A DNA stretch of 64,000 bases from DATBLE01 sp963775695 (GCA_963775695.1 CAVZJU010000007.1:310001-374000); one strand, 5' to 3'. Counted from the first letter of the stretch, positions 10,512 through 19,778 are shown. Made by a program: numbers and translations. The notes: generated by a model not told the origin, from the sequence alone.

Positions 10512-11392
10512 GTGCGCAGGGTGATCGCGCTGCTCGTCGCCGCCTTCGCTGTCTCATCGGCCGCGGCGGCCGGGCCGGGGCGGCTGCCCGGCGTGCCCGC
10601 CTTCAGACGTGCGCGGCGGCAGGCCCGTACTGGCCGACCCAGACGCTCGCCGTCGCCGGGACGACCGGCTGGCTCGCCTGCAAGGAGGAGGCGCGCATCC
10701 AGAAGCTCGACCTCGGCCACGGCGCGTCGTCCGTTCCTTGCCCGTGGGCGCGCAGCCGATCGCCGTCGCCCTCGGCTACAGCTCCCTGTGGGTGCTCGAC
10801 TCCTCGGGGACGCTCGACCGCATCTCGACCGCGACCGGCCGCGTCGTCCGCCGCATCGACACGGGCGCGGCCAACGCGTACAACGTCTGGATCGGCGCGG
10901 GTCGGTGTGGGTCGCAGGCGACGCGTCGTCCGAGATGGTGCGGATCTCGCCCGCGGCCAACGGGTCGTCGTGCGCATCCCCGTCGGGGACGGGCCGGCGG
11001 ACATCGCCTTCCTCGGCACGAGCGCCTACGTGATCGACCACCGCGACGTGACCCTCTTCCGCATCGACCTACGCACGACAGAGCGACGAAGCTCGCGACG
11101 ATCCAGGCCGATGCGCCGGAGCGGATCGCGGTTCTCAGCGGCAGCCTCTGGATCACCGGCCGCGGGACCGACCTCCTCCGCGCGACCCGCAGACCGGTGC
11201 GGGCAGTGAGCTCGGAGATCGCGCCGGGGGGATCGACGTGGTCGCCGCGGCCGAGCCCTATGGGTGCCGTCGCGGAGCGCCGCGGTATCGGACGCTCAGA
11301 TGGAGACGCTGCAAGGTCTCCGGGAATAACGTGGCATAGAGGTGCTCGCCGACAACACCAGCGGCCTGCTTTACCGGGTGCCTACGGGCTGA
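10512..11392 (+). pseudogene. Secreted beta-propeller (YVTN/NHL-like) protein, frameshifted
   Basis: Begins with a signal peptide (RRVIALLVAAFAVSSAAAA) and then shows propeller-blade repeats in alternating frames: IAVALGYSSLWVLDSSGTLD, ISTATGRVVRRIDTGAANAY, VVVRIPVGDGPADIAFLGTS and IAVLSGSLWITGRG. The end is NTSGLLYRVPTG with a TGA at 11390-11392, overlapping the 3' end of the convergent lyase gene. At least four frame changes are required. The intact form would be an extracytoplasmic protein resembling YncE/virginiamycin-B-lyase-like propellers. The dense indels continue those of the neighbouring AraC-type gene, so the two share either one decayed block or one poorly resolved stretch. Confidence 0.65.
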
Positions 11393-12185
11393 GAGCGCGG
11401 CCGAGCAGGTCGCGCGGCACGTGACCGGCCGCGTACCCCGACGTGCCCTCGTCCAGCAGCTCGCGCGCCCCCGCGACGAGCGCGCCGTAGGCGGCGCCGG
11501 CGAGCAGGCTGCCCGTCGAGATCCTCCGTACCCCGATCGCCTCGAGCCGGCCGATCGGCGGGACGGTCGCGAGGGCGAGGACGTTCACGGGCGCTCCGGC
11601 CTCGTCGACGACTCGGCGGATGTCGTCGAGCTCGGTCAGTCCCGGGGCGTAGAGGCAGTCGGCGCCCGCGTCGCGGTATGCGACCAGGCGCTCGATCGTC
11701 CCGTCCAGGTCGTCCACCCCGCGGATGTGATGCTCGCAGCGGCCGGTCAGCACCATGCCCGTTTCCCGGGCCGCCTCGGCCGCCTCTGCAACCCGCGCGG
11801 CGGCGGCCTCGATCGAGTCGATTCGGTCGGTCGCCGGATCGTAGTCCTCGATCGAGCAGCCGGCTGCGCCCGCCTCGGCCAGCAGTCGGACGGTCTCGGC
11901 GACACCGCCCGGCTCGCCGGGGTACAGACGCTCGCTGTCGACGTTCAGCGGGACGCTCACGGAAGCGGCGACCGCTTCGACGTGCGCCACCAGCTGGTCG
12001 CGCGTGACCTGCTGGTCGGGCTTGCCGAGCGACCACGCGAAGCCGGCGCTCGTCGTCGCCAGAGCGGGAAAGCCGAGCGTCTCGAGGAGCCGCGCCGAGC
12101 CGACGTCCCACGGATTCGGCATCAGGAACAGCCGTTCTCCCTCGTGAAGCCGGCGGAAACGGGTGCGCAGCTCGACTGCAGACAC
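11382..12185 (-). CDS. Isocitrate lyase/PEP mutase superfamily protein
   Basis: 267 residues of the ICL/PEPM barrel: LFLMPNPWDVGSARLLE, TTSAGFAWSLGKPD, VPLNVDSERLYP (metal Asp region), GCSIEDYDP, TGRCEHHIRGVDDLDGTIER and DAGADCLYAPGLTEL. This matches the broad group of 2-methylisocitrate lyase/phosphonomutase-like proteins of actinobacteria and fungi that act on C-C or P-C bonds of 2-oxo or phosphono acids. The isocitrate lyase signature KKCGH is absent, so it is not AceA. Start is GTG 12185. Alone in its transcription unit; substrate unknown. Confidence 0.85.
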   Translation of the reverse strand: MSAVELRTRFRRLHEGERLFLMPNPWDVGSARLLETLGFPALATTSAGFAWSLGKPDQQVTRDQLVAHVEAVAASVSVPLNVDSERLYPGEPGGVAETVRLLAEAGAAGCSIEDYDPATDRIDSIEAAAARVAEAAEAARETGMVLTGRCEHHIRGVDDLDGTIERLVAYRDAGADCLYAPGLTELDDIRRVVDEAGAPVNVLALATVPPIGRLEAIGVRRISTGSLLAGAAYGALVAGARELLDEGTSGYAAGHVPRDLLGRALSP

Positions 12186-12214
12186 GACGCCATCTTCAAC
12201 GACGGCCGCACGGC

Positions 12215-12220
12215 TAGGCT
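12215..12220 (+). promoter_or_regulatory. -10 box TAGGCT of the LivJ-like gene
   Basis: TAGGCT ends 9 nt before ATG 12230, giving a leader of a few nucleotides at most. Confidence 0.4.
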
Positions 12221-12229
12221 TCCCGGCCG

Positions 12230-13138
12230 ATGCGGCCGTTCGCGATCGCCCTCGTGCTGGCGGCGCTCGCCTCGTCGGCCGGCTCCTCGGCCGCCGCTCC
12301 GCCGCCGCTCCTGATCGGGGACAACGGGCTTCCGGCGGCGGTCAGGGCCGGCGCCGCCCGCTACTTCGCGTGGATCGACTCGCGCGGCGGCGTCAACGGA
12401 CGCCGGATCGCATTCCGGGCGGCGACGCCGGCCGAGGAGCCGCTGGCCGTGCTCGCCACGGCGGGCGCGCCGGAGCCCGTGCCGCAGCTCGTCCTGAGCG
12501 GCTCGGCCGCGGCGCGCGGCCGCGCGTGGGCGGTGGGCTACCTGCCGGGGTATCGGCTCGAGGCCGCCGTGCTCGCGCGCCAGATCGCCAGGACGAGGCC
12601 CGGAGCCAGGATCTCCGTGCTGTACTCGGACGACGCCGACGGGCGCGAGCTGTTGGAGCGGTTCAGGCGATCCGCCCGGGTGACCGCCGCGTCCACCGAC
12701 CCCGCCGTTCTGCGCGCATCCGGGGCGGACACGCTCGTCGTCCTCTCCTCGCACCCGCTCGCGCTGCCCGTGCGCGACTGGTTCGTGTACTCCAACGCCG
12801 CCGCGGCCGAGCCGTTCCCGGGCGCAGTCTCGACCGTCTTCGTCCGCATGCCGGGCGATCCGGCCTGGGTGGGCGATCCGACCCCGCCGCGGTTACGGCC
12901 GGCGAACGGCGAACAGGCGCTCGGCCTCGCTGCCGCTTTCACGGTCGTGGACGCGCTGCGCCGCGCGGGCGCCGGCCCGACGCGGGCGGCCGTCCTGACC
13001 GCGCTCCGCCGGTCGGTCGAGGCCGACAACCCGTTCCTGGTGCCGGGCGTCGTCGTCCGCGGCGGCATCCACCAGGTCGCGCTCCAGCGCTGGTCCGCCG
13101 GACGCTGGCGCGTCTTCACCCCGCCGCTCGCCCGCTAG
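12230..13138 (+). CDS. Extracellular ligand-binding protein, short LivJ-like
   Basis: 302 residues with a clear signal peptide (RPFAIALVLAALASSAGSSAAA) and then a type I periplasmic-binding fold: LIGDNGLPAAV, ARYFAWIDSRGGVNGRRI (the hallmark of LivJ proteins), and the C-terminal GEQALGLAAAFTVVDALRRAGA. It is about 80-100 residues shorter than usual LivJ proteins; the central hinge region is compact. It would capture an amino acid-like ligand outside the membrane, but no permease genes adjoin. The LivG-like gene 3 kb upstream could be from the same system, though nothing in the layout shows it. No lipobox Cys. Confidence 0.72.
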   Translation: MRPFAIALVLAALASSAGSSAAAPPPLLIGDNGLPAAVRAGAARYFAWIDSRGGVNGRRIAFRAATPAEEPLAVLATAGAPEPVPQLVLSGSAAARGRAWAVGYLPGYRLEAAVLARQIARTRPGARISVLYSDDADGRELLERFRRSARVTAASTDPAVLRASGADTLVVLSSHPLALPVRDWFVYSNAAAAEPFPGAVSTVFVRMPGDPAWVGDPTPPRLRPANGEQALGLAAAFTVVDALRRAGAGPTRAAVLTALRRSVEADNPFLVPGVVVRGGIHQVALQRWSAGRWRVFTPPLAR

Positions 13139-13150
13139 TGCGCTCGCGGA

Positions 13151-14828
13151 ATGTCGACCGCCGCAGCGGTCACCCCCCAGGCACGGTCGGACGTCCGCGT
13201 CGGTCCGATCTTCGCGGCGCTGATGCTGGTCATGCTGCTCGCGTCGCTCGACTCGACGATCGTCGCGACCGCGCTCCCGACGATCGTCGGCAGCCTCGGC
13301 GGGATCGAGCAGCTCTCGTGGGTCGTCACTGCGTACCTGCTGGCCTCGACGATCACGACGCCGGTCGCGGGGAAGCTCGGCGACGTCTACGGACGGAAGC
13401 TCGTGCTCCAGGCCGCGCTGATCGTCTTCCTCGTCGGCTCGGCGCTGTGCGGGATCAGCCAGAACATGCCCGAACTGATCGCGTTCCGGGCAGTGCAGGG
13501 TCTGGGCGGCGGCGCACTGTTGGTGAGCACGCAGGCGGTGATCGGCGACGTCGTCTCTCCACGCGAGCGCGGGCGCTACTCCGGGCTGATCGGCGCAGTC
13601 TTCGGCGTGTCGACGGTGGTCGGCCCGCTGATCGGCGGGCTGTTCGTCGACCACCTCTCGTGGCGCTGGATCTTCGGTCGCGTTCGTCGTCGTGGAGTTG
13701 TTCGCGCGGGAGCTGCTCGTCCCACTCGGGCTCTTCCGCAACCGCGTGTTCGCGGTCGCCAGCGCCGTCGGGTTCATCGTCGGGATTGCGCTGTTCGGGT
13801 CGGTGACGTACCTGCCTCTCTACCTCCAGGTGGTGAAGGGTTCGGGGCCGACCGAGTCCGGCCTGCAGATGCTGCCGCTGATGGCGGGCGTGCTGTTCAG
13901 CTCGATCGGCAGCGGCCAGCTGATCACGCGCTACGGCCGGTACAAGGTGTTCCCGATCGTCGGGACCGCGCTGATGGTGGTCGGCATGCTGCTGCTCTCG
14001 CGGCTCGCGGTCGACACGAGCCCGGTGGTCGCCGACCTCTACATGCTGGTCGTCGGCCTCGGGCTCGGCTTCGTCATGCAGGTGCTCGTGCTCGCCGTCC
14101 AGAACGCGGTCGACTACGAGAACCTCGGGGTGGCGACGTCGACAGCGACGCTGTTCCGCTCATGGGCGGGGCGATCGGCGTCCCGATTTTCGGGGCGATC
14201 TTCGCGAACCAGCTCGCGTCGCACCTAGCCGCGAAGCTCCCGGCGGACGCGGCGGCCTCGCTTCCGGCTCATCTCGGCCCCCAGTAGATCGATGATCTGC
14301 CGGCGGCGATCCGAGATCTGTACGTGGCCGCCTACGCGGCGTCGCTGAAGCCGTCTTCCTGATCGCCGGGGTGATCGCGGCGGTCGGGTTCCTCGTCACG
14401 TGACTGTTGGAGGAGCTCCCGCTCCGACGGACGGTGGCCGACCAGGGGCTCGGCGACAGCTTCGCCGCCCGCGTGACCCCACCTCGATGGACGAGCTCGA
14501 GGCGCGGCTCAGCTCGCTGGCGCGCAAGGAGAACCGCCACCTCGTCTACGACCGGCTGGCGTCGGAGGCGGGGCTCGATCTCGACGCGCGCGAGACCTGG
14601 CTGCTGCTCAGGCTCGACGCCGACGAGGGCGACGCGACCCGGCTCGGGGAAGAGCTCGGGCCCAGCTCGACAGCCTGCGCCGCCGCTCGCTCGCCGAGGC
14701 CGCCCAGCCGCGCTGACAGCGGCCGGCCACGCGGCGGCGCGCGGATCGCCGAGGTGCGCTGCGGCGAGATCCGGCGGCTTCTCGACGGTTGGGAGCCGGA
14801 CGAGCACGCGGCCGTGCTCGCCCGCTAG
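13151..14828 (+). pseudogene. DHA2/EmrB-type MFS exporter with core deletion and frameshifts
   Basis: The first about 175 residues are normal EmrB sequence (LASLDSTIVATALPTIVGSL, GKLGDVYGRK, FRAVQGLGGGALL, SWRWIF). At about 13675 the usual YVNLP segment and the next two helices (roughly 90 residues) are missing: SWRWIF is followed after a frame change by VAFVVVELFARELLVPLGLF. Another frame change occurs near 14160, a stop at 14285, and the coding signal goes on to 14828 through KPVFLIAG-like sequence and a C-terminal winged-helix-like tail (DELEARLSSLARKENRHLV). The intact gene would encode a 14-helix drug/proton antiporter with that tail. Broken as written. Confidence 0.8.
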
Positions 14829-14877
14829 TGCGCTTCGGCGATGAACGGCTCCGGCTCCCGCAGCGGGCCGGGTGCTC

Positions 14878-15798
14878 TTACGCCGCGTCGGCGAGGTCGT
14901 CGCCGCTCGACTCCACCACGCCTTCGAGGTTGCCTGCCAGCTTCGCGAAGGCGCTCTTTTCGAGCTGGCGGACGCGCTCGCGCGTCAGGCCGAGCTCCCG
15001 GCCGATCGCCTCGAGCGTGAGGCTCTCGCCGTCGAAGCCGAACCGCAGCTCGACGACCCGGCGCTCGCGCTCGGGCAACGCGGCGACCGCACGGCGGACG
15101 CCGGCGTCGCGCAGGATCCGCCCGGCCTCCTCGACCGAGTCGACGACGTCGGGGTCGGCGAAGAGGTCGCCGAGCTCCCCGTCGGCGTCGTCGCCCACGG
15201 GCCGGTTGAGCGAGACGGTCGCCTCGACAGCCTCGAGGGCCTCCTGGGCGTGGCGCACCTCCAGGTCCGCGGCGCGCGCGAGCTCCTCCACGGTCGGCTC
15301 ACGGCCTTCCGCGACCTCGAAGCGCTGGCGCGCGCGGGCGAGCTTGCGCCGGCGCTCGTCGACGTGCACGGGGATGCGGATCGTCTTCGCCTGGTTCGCG
15401 ACCGCCCGCTGGCAGGCCTGCCGGATCCACCAGGTGGCGTAGGTCGAGAACTTGAAGCCCTTGCGCCAGTCGAACTTCTCGACGGCGCGATTGAGGCCGA
15501 TGACGCCCTCCTGGACGAGGTCGCCGAGGGGCACTCCCTGGCCCATGTACCGCCGCGCGACGTGGACGACGAGGCGCAGATTCGAGTTGATCATCCGCTC
15601 CTTCGCGGCCTGGTCGCCGTGCTCGATCTTCTTCGCCAGCTCGACCTCCTCCGCGGCCGTGAGCAGCGGGTAGCGCCCGAGCTGGTTCATGAACAGGGTG
15701 AGCGAGTCGCCGCTCGCGGCTTCGTCGTAGGACGTGTCGAGGCGCTCCTCCTCGGGCTCCTCCTCGACGATCGACGTGATTTCTGCGTTCAGGGTCAA
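14878..15798 (-). CDS. RNA polymerase sigma-70 factor, RpoD/HrdB-like
   Basis: 306 residues. Region 1.2 is DSLTLFMNQLGRYPLLTAAEE; region 2 contains NSNLRLVVHVARRYMGQGV, DLVQEGVIGLNRAVEKFD and the -10-recognising FSTYATWWIRQACQRAV; region 3 is ARARQRFEVAEGREPTVEEL; region 4.2 is LEAIGRELGLTRERVRQLE. Region 1.1 is essentially absent and the N terminus is acidic (EEEPEEERLD), so it could be the primary sigma of a compact type or a group 2 factor. AAGGAG lies just upstream; an in-frame TGA directly precedes TTG 15798, and only TTG 15798 (3 nt spacing) or CTG 15792 (9 nt) can start it, so the start is non-ATG either way. Confidence 0.93.
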   Translation of the reverse strand: MTLNAEITSIVEEEPEEERLDTSYDEAASGDSLTLFMNQLGRYPLLTAAEEVELAKKIEHGDQAAKERMINSNLRLVVHVARRYMGQGVPLGDLVQEGVIGLNRAVEKFDWRKGFKFSTYATWWIRQACQRAVANQAKTIRIPVHVDERRRKLARARQRFEVAEGREPTVEELARAADLEVRHAQEALEAVEATVSLNRPVGDDADGELGDLFADPDVVDSVEEAGRILRDAGVRRAVAALPERERRVVELRFGFDGESLTLEAIGRELGLTRERVRQLEKSAFAKLAGNLEGVVESSGDDLADAA

Positions 15799-15867
15799 TC
15801 ACTCCTTCTCTGGGTTTACCTCTTTCAACGAATACGGGCGGCGGCGCATTCCGTCGCCGACCGCGCG

Positions 15868-17058
15868 TCAGGCCGGGATGGTCAGGCTCTCGAGGTCGCG
15901 CGGGTAGTCGGTGAGGATCTCGAGCCCGTCCTCGGTGACCACGACGGTGTCCGAGTGCCGGAAGCCGCCGAGCCCTTCCCGGTAGACGCCGGGCTCGACC
16001 GTGAACACCATCCCGGGCTCGAGCGGCGTGTGGTCGCCGACGTCGAGGAACGGCGCCTCGTGGTTGCGCAGGCCGATCGCGTGGCCGGTGTGCTGGCGCC
16101 AGAGCGGCAGGATGTCGTGCTTCGCGAAGTAGTCGAGGACGGCCTGGTCGACGTCGGCGCAGATCGCGCCGGGCCGGATCGCGTCGAAGGCGGCCTGCTG
16201 CGCGGCGACGACGTGGTCGAACAGCCGGCGCTGCTCGTCCGTGGGCGGGCCGATCACCATGCCGCGCTCGAGTTCGGCGTTGTAGCCCCAGACCGGCGCG
16301 GCGGTCTCGGTGACGAGCATGTCGCCCGGCTGGAACGTGATGTTGTGTGCGACGGCGTGTGCCCAGGCGCTGCGACGGCCGATCTGGCCGCGGTAGCCGG
16401 CGGTGGCGCCGTCCTGCGAGCCGAGCTGGCCGGCGTAGTCGGGCCCGAGCGCGGCCAGCATCGCCAGCGTCGCCTCGTAGCCGGCCCGGAGACTTGCCTC
16501 CGCCTCGGTCGCACCCGGCACCGAGTACTGCTGGAGCAGCCGGTGGGCGTGCTCGCACCAGCGCGCACTCTGCCGGATCAGCTCGACCTCGGCCGGGCTC
16601 TTGCGCGCCATCGAGCCCTCGATCACGTCGGACAGCGGTGCGACGGTCCCACCCGTCACCTCCGAGAGCGTGGGGCCCTGGTAGCCGAGGATGCCCGGGT
16701 AGCCGTCGGAGTCGGCGCCGATCCGGTCGCGGATGCCCAGGTCGGCCAGCACGCGCGCCCAGATCACCATCGGGTGCTCCGTGCCGGGGTACTCGGGATA
16801 CGACTCGATCCGTTCGAAGCTCGACTCCTCGCGCGTGCGCTCGACCTCGAACTCCGGCACGAGCACGGCCGTCTCGGCGGCCACGTTCTGCGCGAAGGCG
16901 ATCGGCCGTTCGTTCGAGAGGAAGCTGAAGCCGGTGGTGTACTGGATGTAGGCCTGGTCGAACAGGACGACGCCGCTCAGCCCCTCCGCGCGGGCGTGCT
17001 CGAGCAGGCGCTCGCGCCGCTCCGTGAGCTCGGCGGCCGGGATTCCCGTCGCTTGCAC
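15868..17058 (-). CDS. M24-family (Xaa-Pro peptidase/creatinase-like) protein
   Basis: 396 residues with the two-domain layout of prolidase/creatinase: an N-terminal creatinase-like domain (ERRERLLEHARAEGLSGVVL, YTTGFSF) and a C-terminal pita-bread fold with HTGHAIGLRNHEAPFL and FTVEPGVYREG. Of the five metal-ligand positions of aminopeptidase P, two Asp appear as Glu (LVTETAAPVWGYNAELERG) and the RIED Glu is replaced (RHSDTVVVT), which points to a creatinase-like, possibly metal-independent amidinohydrolase rather than a peptidase. Start GTG 17058 is supported by TATCGT (17071-17066) 7 nt upstream. Substrate not determinable. Confidence 0.85.
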   Translation of the reverse strand: MQATGIPAAELTERRERLLEHARAEGLSGVVLFDQAYIQYTTGFSFLSNERPIAFAQNVAAETAVLVPEFEVERTREESSFERIESYPEYPGTEHPMVIWARVLADLGIRDRIGADSDGYPGILGYQGPTLSEVTGGTVAPLSDVIEGSMARKSPAEVELIRQSARWCEHAHRLLQQYSVPGATEAEASLRAGYEATLAMLAALGPDYAGQLGSQDGATAGYRGQIGRRSAWAHAVAHNITFQPGDMLVTETAAPVWGYNAELERGMVIGPPTDEQRRLFDHVVAAQQAAFDAIRPGAICADVDQAVLDYFAKHDILPLWRQHTGHAIGLRNHEAPFLDVGDHTPLEPGMVFTVEPGVYREGLGGFRHSDTVVVTEDGLEILTDYPRDLESLTIPA

Positions 17059-17065
17059 GTGCGGG

Positions 17066-17071
17066 ACGATA
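17066..17071 (-). promoter_or_regulatory. -10 box TATCGT of the M24 gene
   Basis: TATCGT on the minus strand ends 7 nt before GTG 17058. It decides that start over the in-frame codons further upstream. Confidence 0.5.
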
Positions 17072-17133
17072 TCGGCCTCGCGGTTCGGTCTAGTGCTTGA
17101 ACTCGAAGGCCACCCGTGCATCATTCGTGAGCG

Positions 17134-18765
17134 ATGTCACAGATCCGGCTCGAGCCCGGCACCGCAGGCGGGCTGCTCGAACGAGACGGCGAGCTGTCCG
17201 TCCTCGCCGACCGCCTCGAAGAGGGGGAGAGGAGCGGTCGCGGCCACGTCGCCCTGGTTCGCGGCGAGGCCGGGATCGGGAAAACCACCCTGATCCGCGC
17301 CTTCTGCGACGACCGGGCCGGCTGGGCCCAGATCCTCCTCGGCGCCTGCGATCGCTGTTCACGCCCAGGCCGCTCGGCCCGCTGCTCGAAGTCGCGCAGG
17401 CGATCGGGGGCGAGCTCGGCGCGCTCGTCGAGCGCGGCGCGAGGCCGTACGAGGTGGTCGCGCCGCTGGCCGAGGAGGCGCTCGAGCTCCGGCGCGCCCT
17501 GGGCCAGAAGCTGGAAGAGGGGGCATTGCTCTGCTGGCTGTCGGAGATCCTCTGGTGTCCCGGCCGTACGGACGATTCCAACCGCGCGGCCCACGAAGCG
17601 GTCGCGCTGCTCGAGACGCTGCCGCCGAGTCGGGAGCTCGCGCACGGCTACACGAGGCTCGACTGGCGGCGGGCCGACCGCAGCCTCGCGCTCGCCGAGC
17701 AGCTCGGTGACACGGAGCTGACGATCCGGGCGCGGGCGGTCATCGGATCGCGGGACTTCCAGAACGGTGGCAGCCAGTCGCTCGAGGAGTGCTTCCAGCT
17801 TGCTCGGAATGCCCGCCTGATCGACCTGGCCGGGCTCGTGCTCTCGTTGCTGGTGTCATCCGCGCTCGCCGCGCGTCGGTACGAGCTCGCGGGCCGGTAC
17901 ATCGACCTCGGACTTCCCGTCTGCAGCGATCGCGGCATCGAGCTGTACCGCTCCTACCTGCTCGCCTACCAGGCGCGGCTCGAGCTCGACCAGGGTCGCT
18001 GGGAAGCAGCGGCGGAAGCGGCCACGGCGGCCCTCCGGACCCAACGCGCGTCGATCATGCCTCGCATCCTCGGATTGGCCGTGCTCGGCCTCATCCGTGC
18101 GCGACGGGGAGATCCGGGGCATCAGGAGCTGCTGGACGAAGCCTGGTCGCTGGCCGAGCCGACCCGAGAGCTGTTTCGCATCGGCCCGGCGGTGGCGGCC
18201 CGGGCAGAGGTGGCGTGGCTCACAGGCGACCACGCCGCCGTCGCTTCGGCGATCGAGGATCCACTTCGAAAGGCGCTGAAGCACGGTGACCGGAACGTGG
18301 TCGGCGAGTTGGGGGCTGGCGGCGCCGGGCGGGCTTCCACGACGACGTCGCAGCCGCTGCCGCCGAGCCGTTCGCCGCTCAGCTCGCCGGGGAGTGGGCA
18401 AGAGCGGCTGCCTTCTGGGACGAGGCCGGATGCCCGTACGAGGCCGCGCTCGCGCGCGCCGATTCCGATGACGAGGAGCAGCTCAGGCATGCGCTCGACG
18501 AGCTGCAACGGCTCGGGGCGCGGCCCGCGGCGGCGATCGTCGCGAGCCGGTTAAGAACCCGGCGGGCCTGACTCCGCGGCAACTCGAGGTGTTCGCCCTG
18601 GTGGTCGAAGGCCTGCGGGACTCGAAGATCGCAGCGCGGCTGGTCGTGTCCGAGCGGACGGTCGGCCATCACGTGAGCGCGATCCTGCGGAAGCTCGAGG
18701 TCCGCAACCGAGGCCAGGCTGCGGCCGCAGCCGTGCGCTTCGGGCTCGTTTCCCAAGATAGGTAG
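17134..18765 (+). pseudogene. LuxR (LAL-type) ATPase regulator with core deletion and frameshifts
   Basis: Starts as a LAL regulator (LLERDGELSVLADRLEEG, Walker A RGEAGIGKTTLIRAF) and ends with an intact LuxR helix-turn-helix (LTPRQLEVFALVVEGLRDSK, VSERTVGHHVSAILRKLEVR). Between them, TPRPLGPLLEVAQAIGGELG and then EVVAPLAEEALELRRALGQK run straight into TPR-like sequence: the Walker B/sensor part of the ATPase and much of the linker (roughly 300 residues compared with the about 900-residue family) are missing. At least three frame changes are also needed (near 17370, 18310 and 18550). It cannot work as written; either a decayed regulator or a collapsed assembly. Confidence 0.8.
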
Positions 18766-18859
18766 CCCGCGCGCGCAACCTGGGCAGGCGCACCGATGCC
18801 GGGGCGAGGGGCCGTCCCTACCGTCGATCGGGACGGAAAAACGACAGGAGGTGCACATC

Positions 18860-19450
18860 GTGCGCAAGCTCATCCCTCTGGCCGTCGCCGTGCTCGCAGT
18901 GGGCGTGACGGCGGCCCTGGCCTCGGGCGGGACCGCCCGCCACGCACACAACCGCGCGTCGGCCGTGCCGCTCGCCCAGTCGCTCGCCGCCATGCGGCTC
19001 GCGACCGCGAAGTACGCGACGAACCTGAACCGGGCGAAGGCGGACGGCTACAGGATCATCACCCCGATGATCCCGGACATGGGGATCCACTACATGAACG
19101 CCAAGATCAGCGGCTTCGACGTCTCCAAGCCGCCGATCCTCGTCTACCAGAAGCGGGGCAACCAGTACCTGCTCGGCGCCCTCGAGTGGGTGTTCACGGC
19201 GAAGCCGGCGAAGCCGCCGCTCCCCGGCGCCAGGTACGGGGCGTTCGGAGCGGCCTGCCACTACGTCGACGGCACGTTCGTCCCGGCGATGTCGCAGGAC
19301 GACTGCGCGAAGACGAGCCCGCAGAGCGGCGCGAAGTTCGGCTTCTGGCATCCCAACCTGGTCACGCTGCACGTCTGGCTTTGGTACCAGAACCCGGCGG
19401 GGATCTACTCCGGCACGAACCCGCTGGTCACGCCCTTCAACAACGGCTGA
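18860..19450 (+). CDS. Secreted protein of unknown function
   Basis: 196 residues with a signal peptide (RKLIPLAVAVLAVGVTAALA). GTG 18860 is chosen because a strong AGGAGGT (18846-18852) lies 7-8 nt upstream. The mature part has no motif I recognise: an alpha-helical start (AQSLAAMRLATAKYATNLNRAKADGY), PMIPDMGIHYMN, ILVYQKRGNQYLLGALEWVF, a possible disulfide pair at ACHYVDG and DDCAKTS, and an aromatic tail FGFWHPNLVTLHVWLWYQNP. His- and Met-containing stretches could bind metal, which is a guess. Followed 16 bp later by the DUF4242 gene with its own ribosome binding site, so probably one operon. Confidence 0.7.
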   Translation: MRKLIPLAVAVLAVGVTAALASGGTARHAHNRASAVPLAQSLAAMRLATAKYATNLNRAKADGYRIITPMIPDMGIHYMNAKISGFDVSKPPILVYQKRGNQYLLGALEWVFTAKPAKPPLPGARYGAFGAACHYVDGTFVPAMSQDDCAKTSPQSGAKFGFWHPNLVTLHVWLWYQNPAGIYSGTNPLVTPFNNG

Positions 19451-19466
19451 GCCGGGGAGGAGACGC

Positions 19467-19739
19467 ATGCCCAGATACGTGGTCGAGCGCACCTTCGACG
19501 GCGGACTGCCGATCCGGGCCGACGCCGCCGGCTCCGAAGCGTGCAGTGCCGTCGTCCTGCACAACGCCGACGAAGGGGTGACCTGGCTCCACTCGTACGT
19601 CAGCGACGACGGGAACAGGACGTACTGCGTCTACGACGGGCCGAGCCCGGAGGCGATCAGGAAGGCGGCGGCCGTCAACGAGCTGCCGGTCGACCGGATC
19701 ACGCGGATCAGCGTGCTCGACCCGTACTTCCGGCTCTGA
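19467..19739 (+). CDS. DUF4242 domain protein
   Basis: 90-residue ferredoxin-like-fold protein: PRYVVERTFDGGLPI, VVLHNADEGVTWLHSYVS, YCVYDGPSPEAIRKAAA and LPVDRITRISVLDPYF match DUF4242, a family of small proteins (SCO4226 of Streptomyces is a nickel-binding member). GGGGAGG at 19454-19460 serves as ribosome binding site. Directly downstream of the secreted protein and ended by a strong bidirectional terminator hairpin. Function unknown. Confidence 0.88.
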   Translation: MPRYVVERTFDGGLPIRADAAGSEACSAVVLHNADEGVTWLHSYVSDDGNRTYCVYDGPSPEAIRKAAAVNELPVDRITRISVLDPYFRL

Positions 19740-19749
19740 GGGGAAGGGT

Positions 19750-19778
19750 GCGGGCGCCCGGCCGGACCGGGCGCCCGC
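19750..19778. terminator. Bidirectional terminator hairpin
   Basis: A 12-bp perfect GC-rich stem (19750-19761 with 19767-19778, 5-nt loop) in the 44-bp gap between the convergent DUF4242 and peroxiredoxin genes. No T-run, as is common for terminators in high-GC actinobacteria. Confidence 0.7.

Noticed and set aside
8809..13138. LivG-like ATPase, LivJ-like binding protein and BMP protein as one transporter
   Set aside because: They are in separate units kilobases apart, no permeases are present, and the binding proteins belong to different families.
14285..14287. A second selenocysteine or stop-codon recoding event in the broken MFS gene
   Set aside because: The codon is TAG, the gene is already disrupted twice, and no Cys is expected there.
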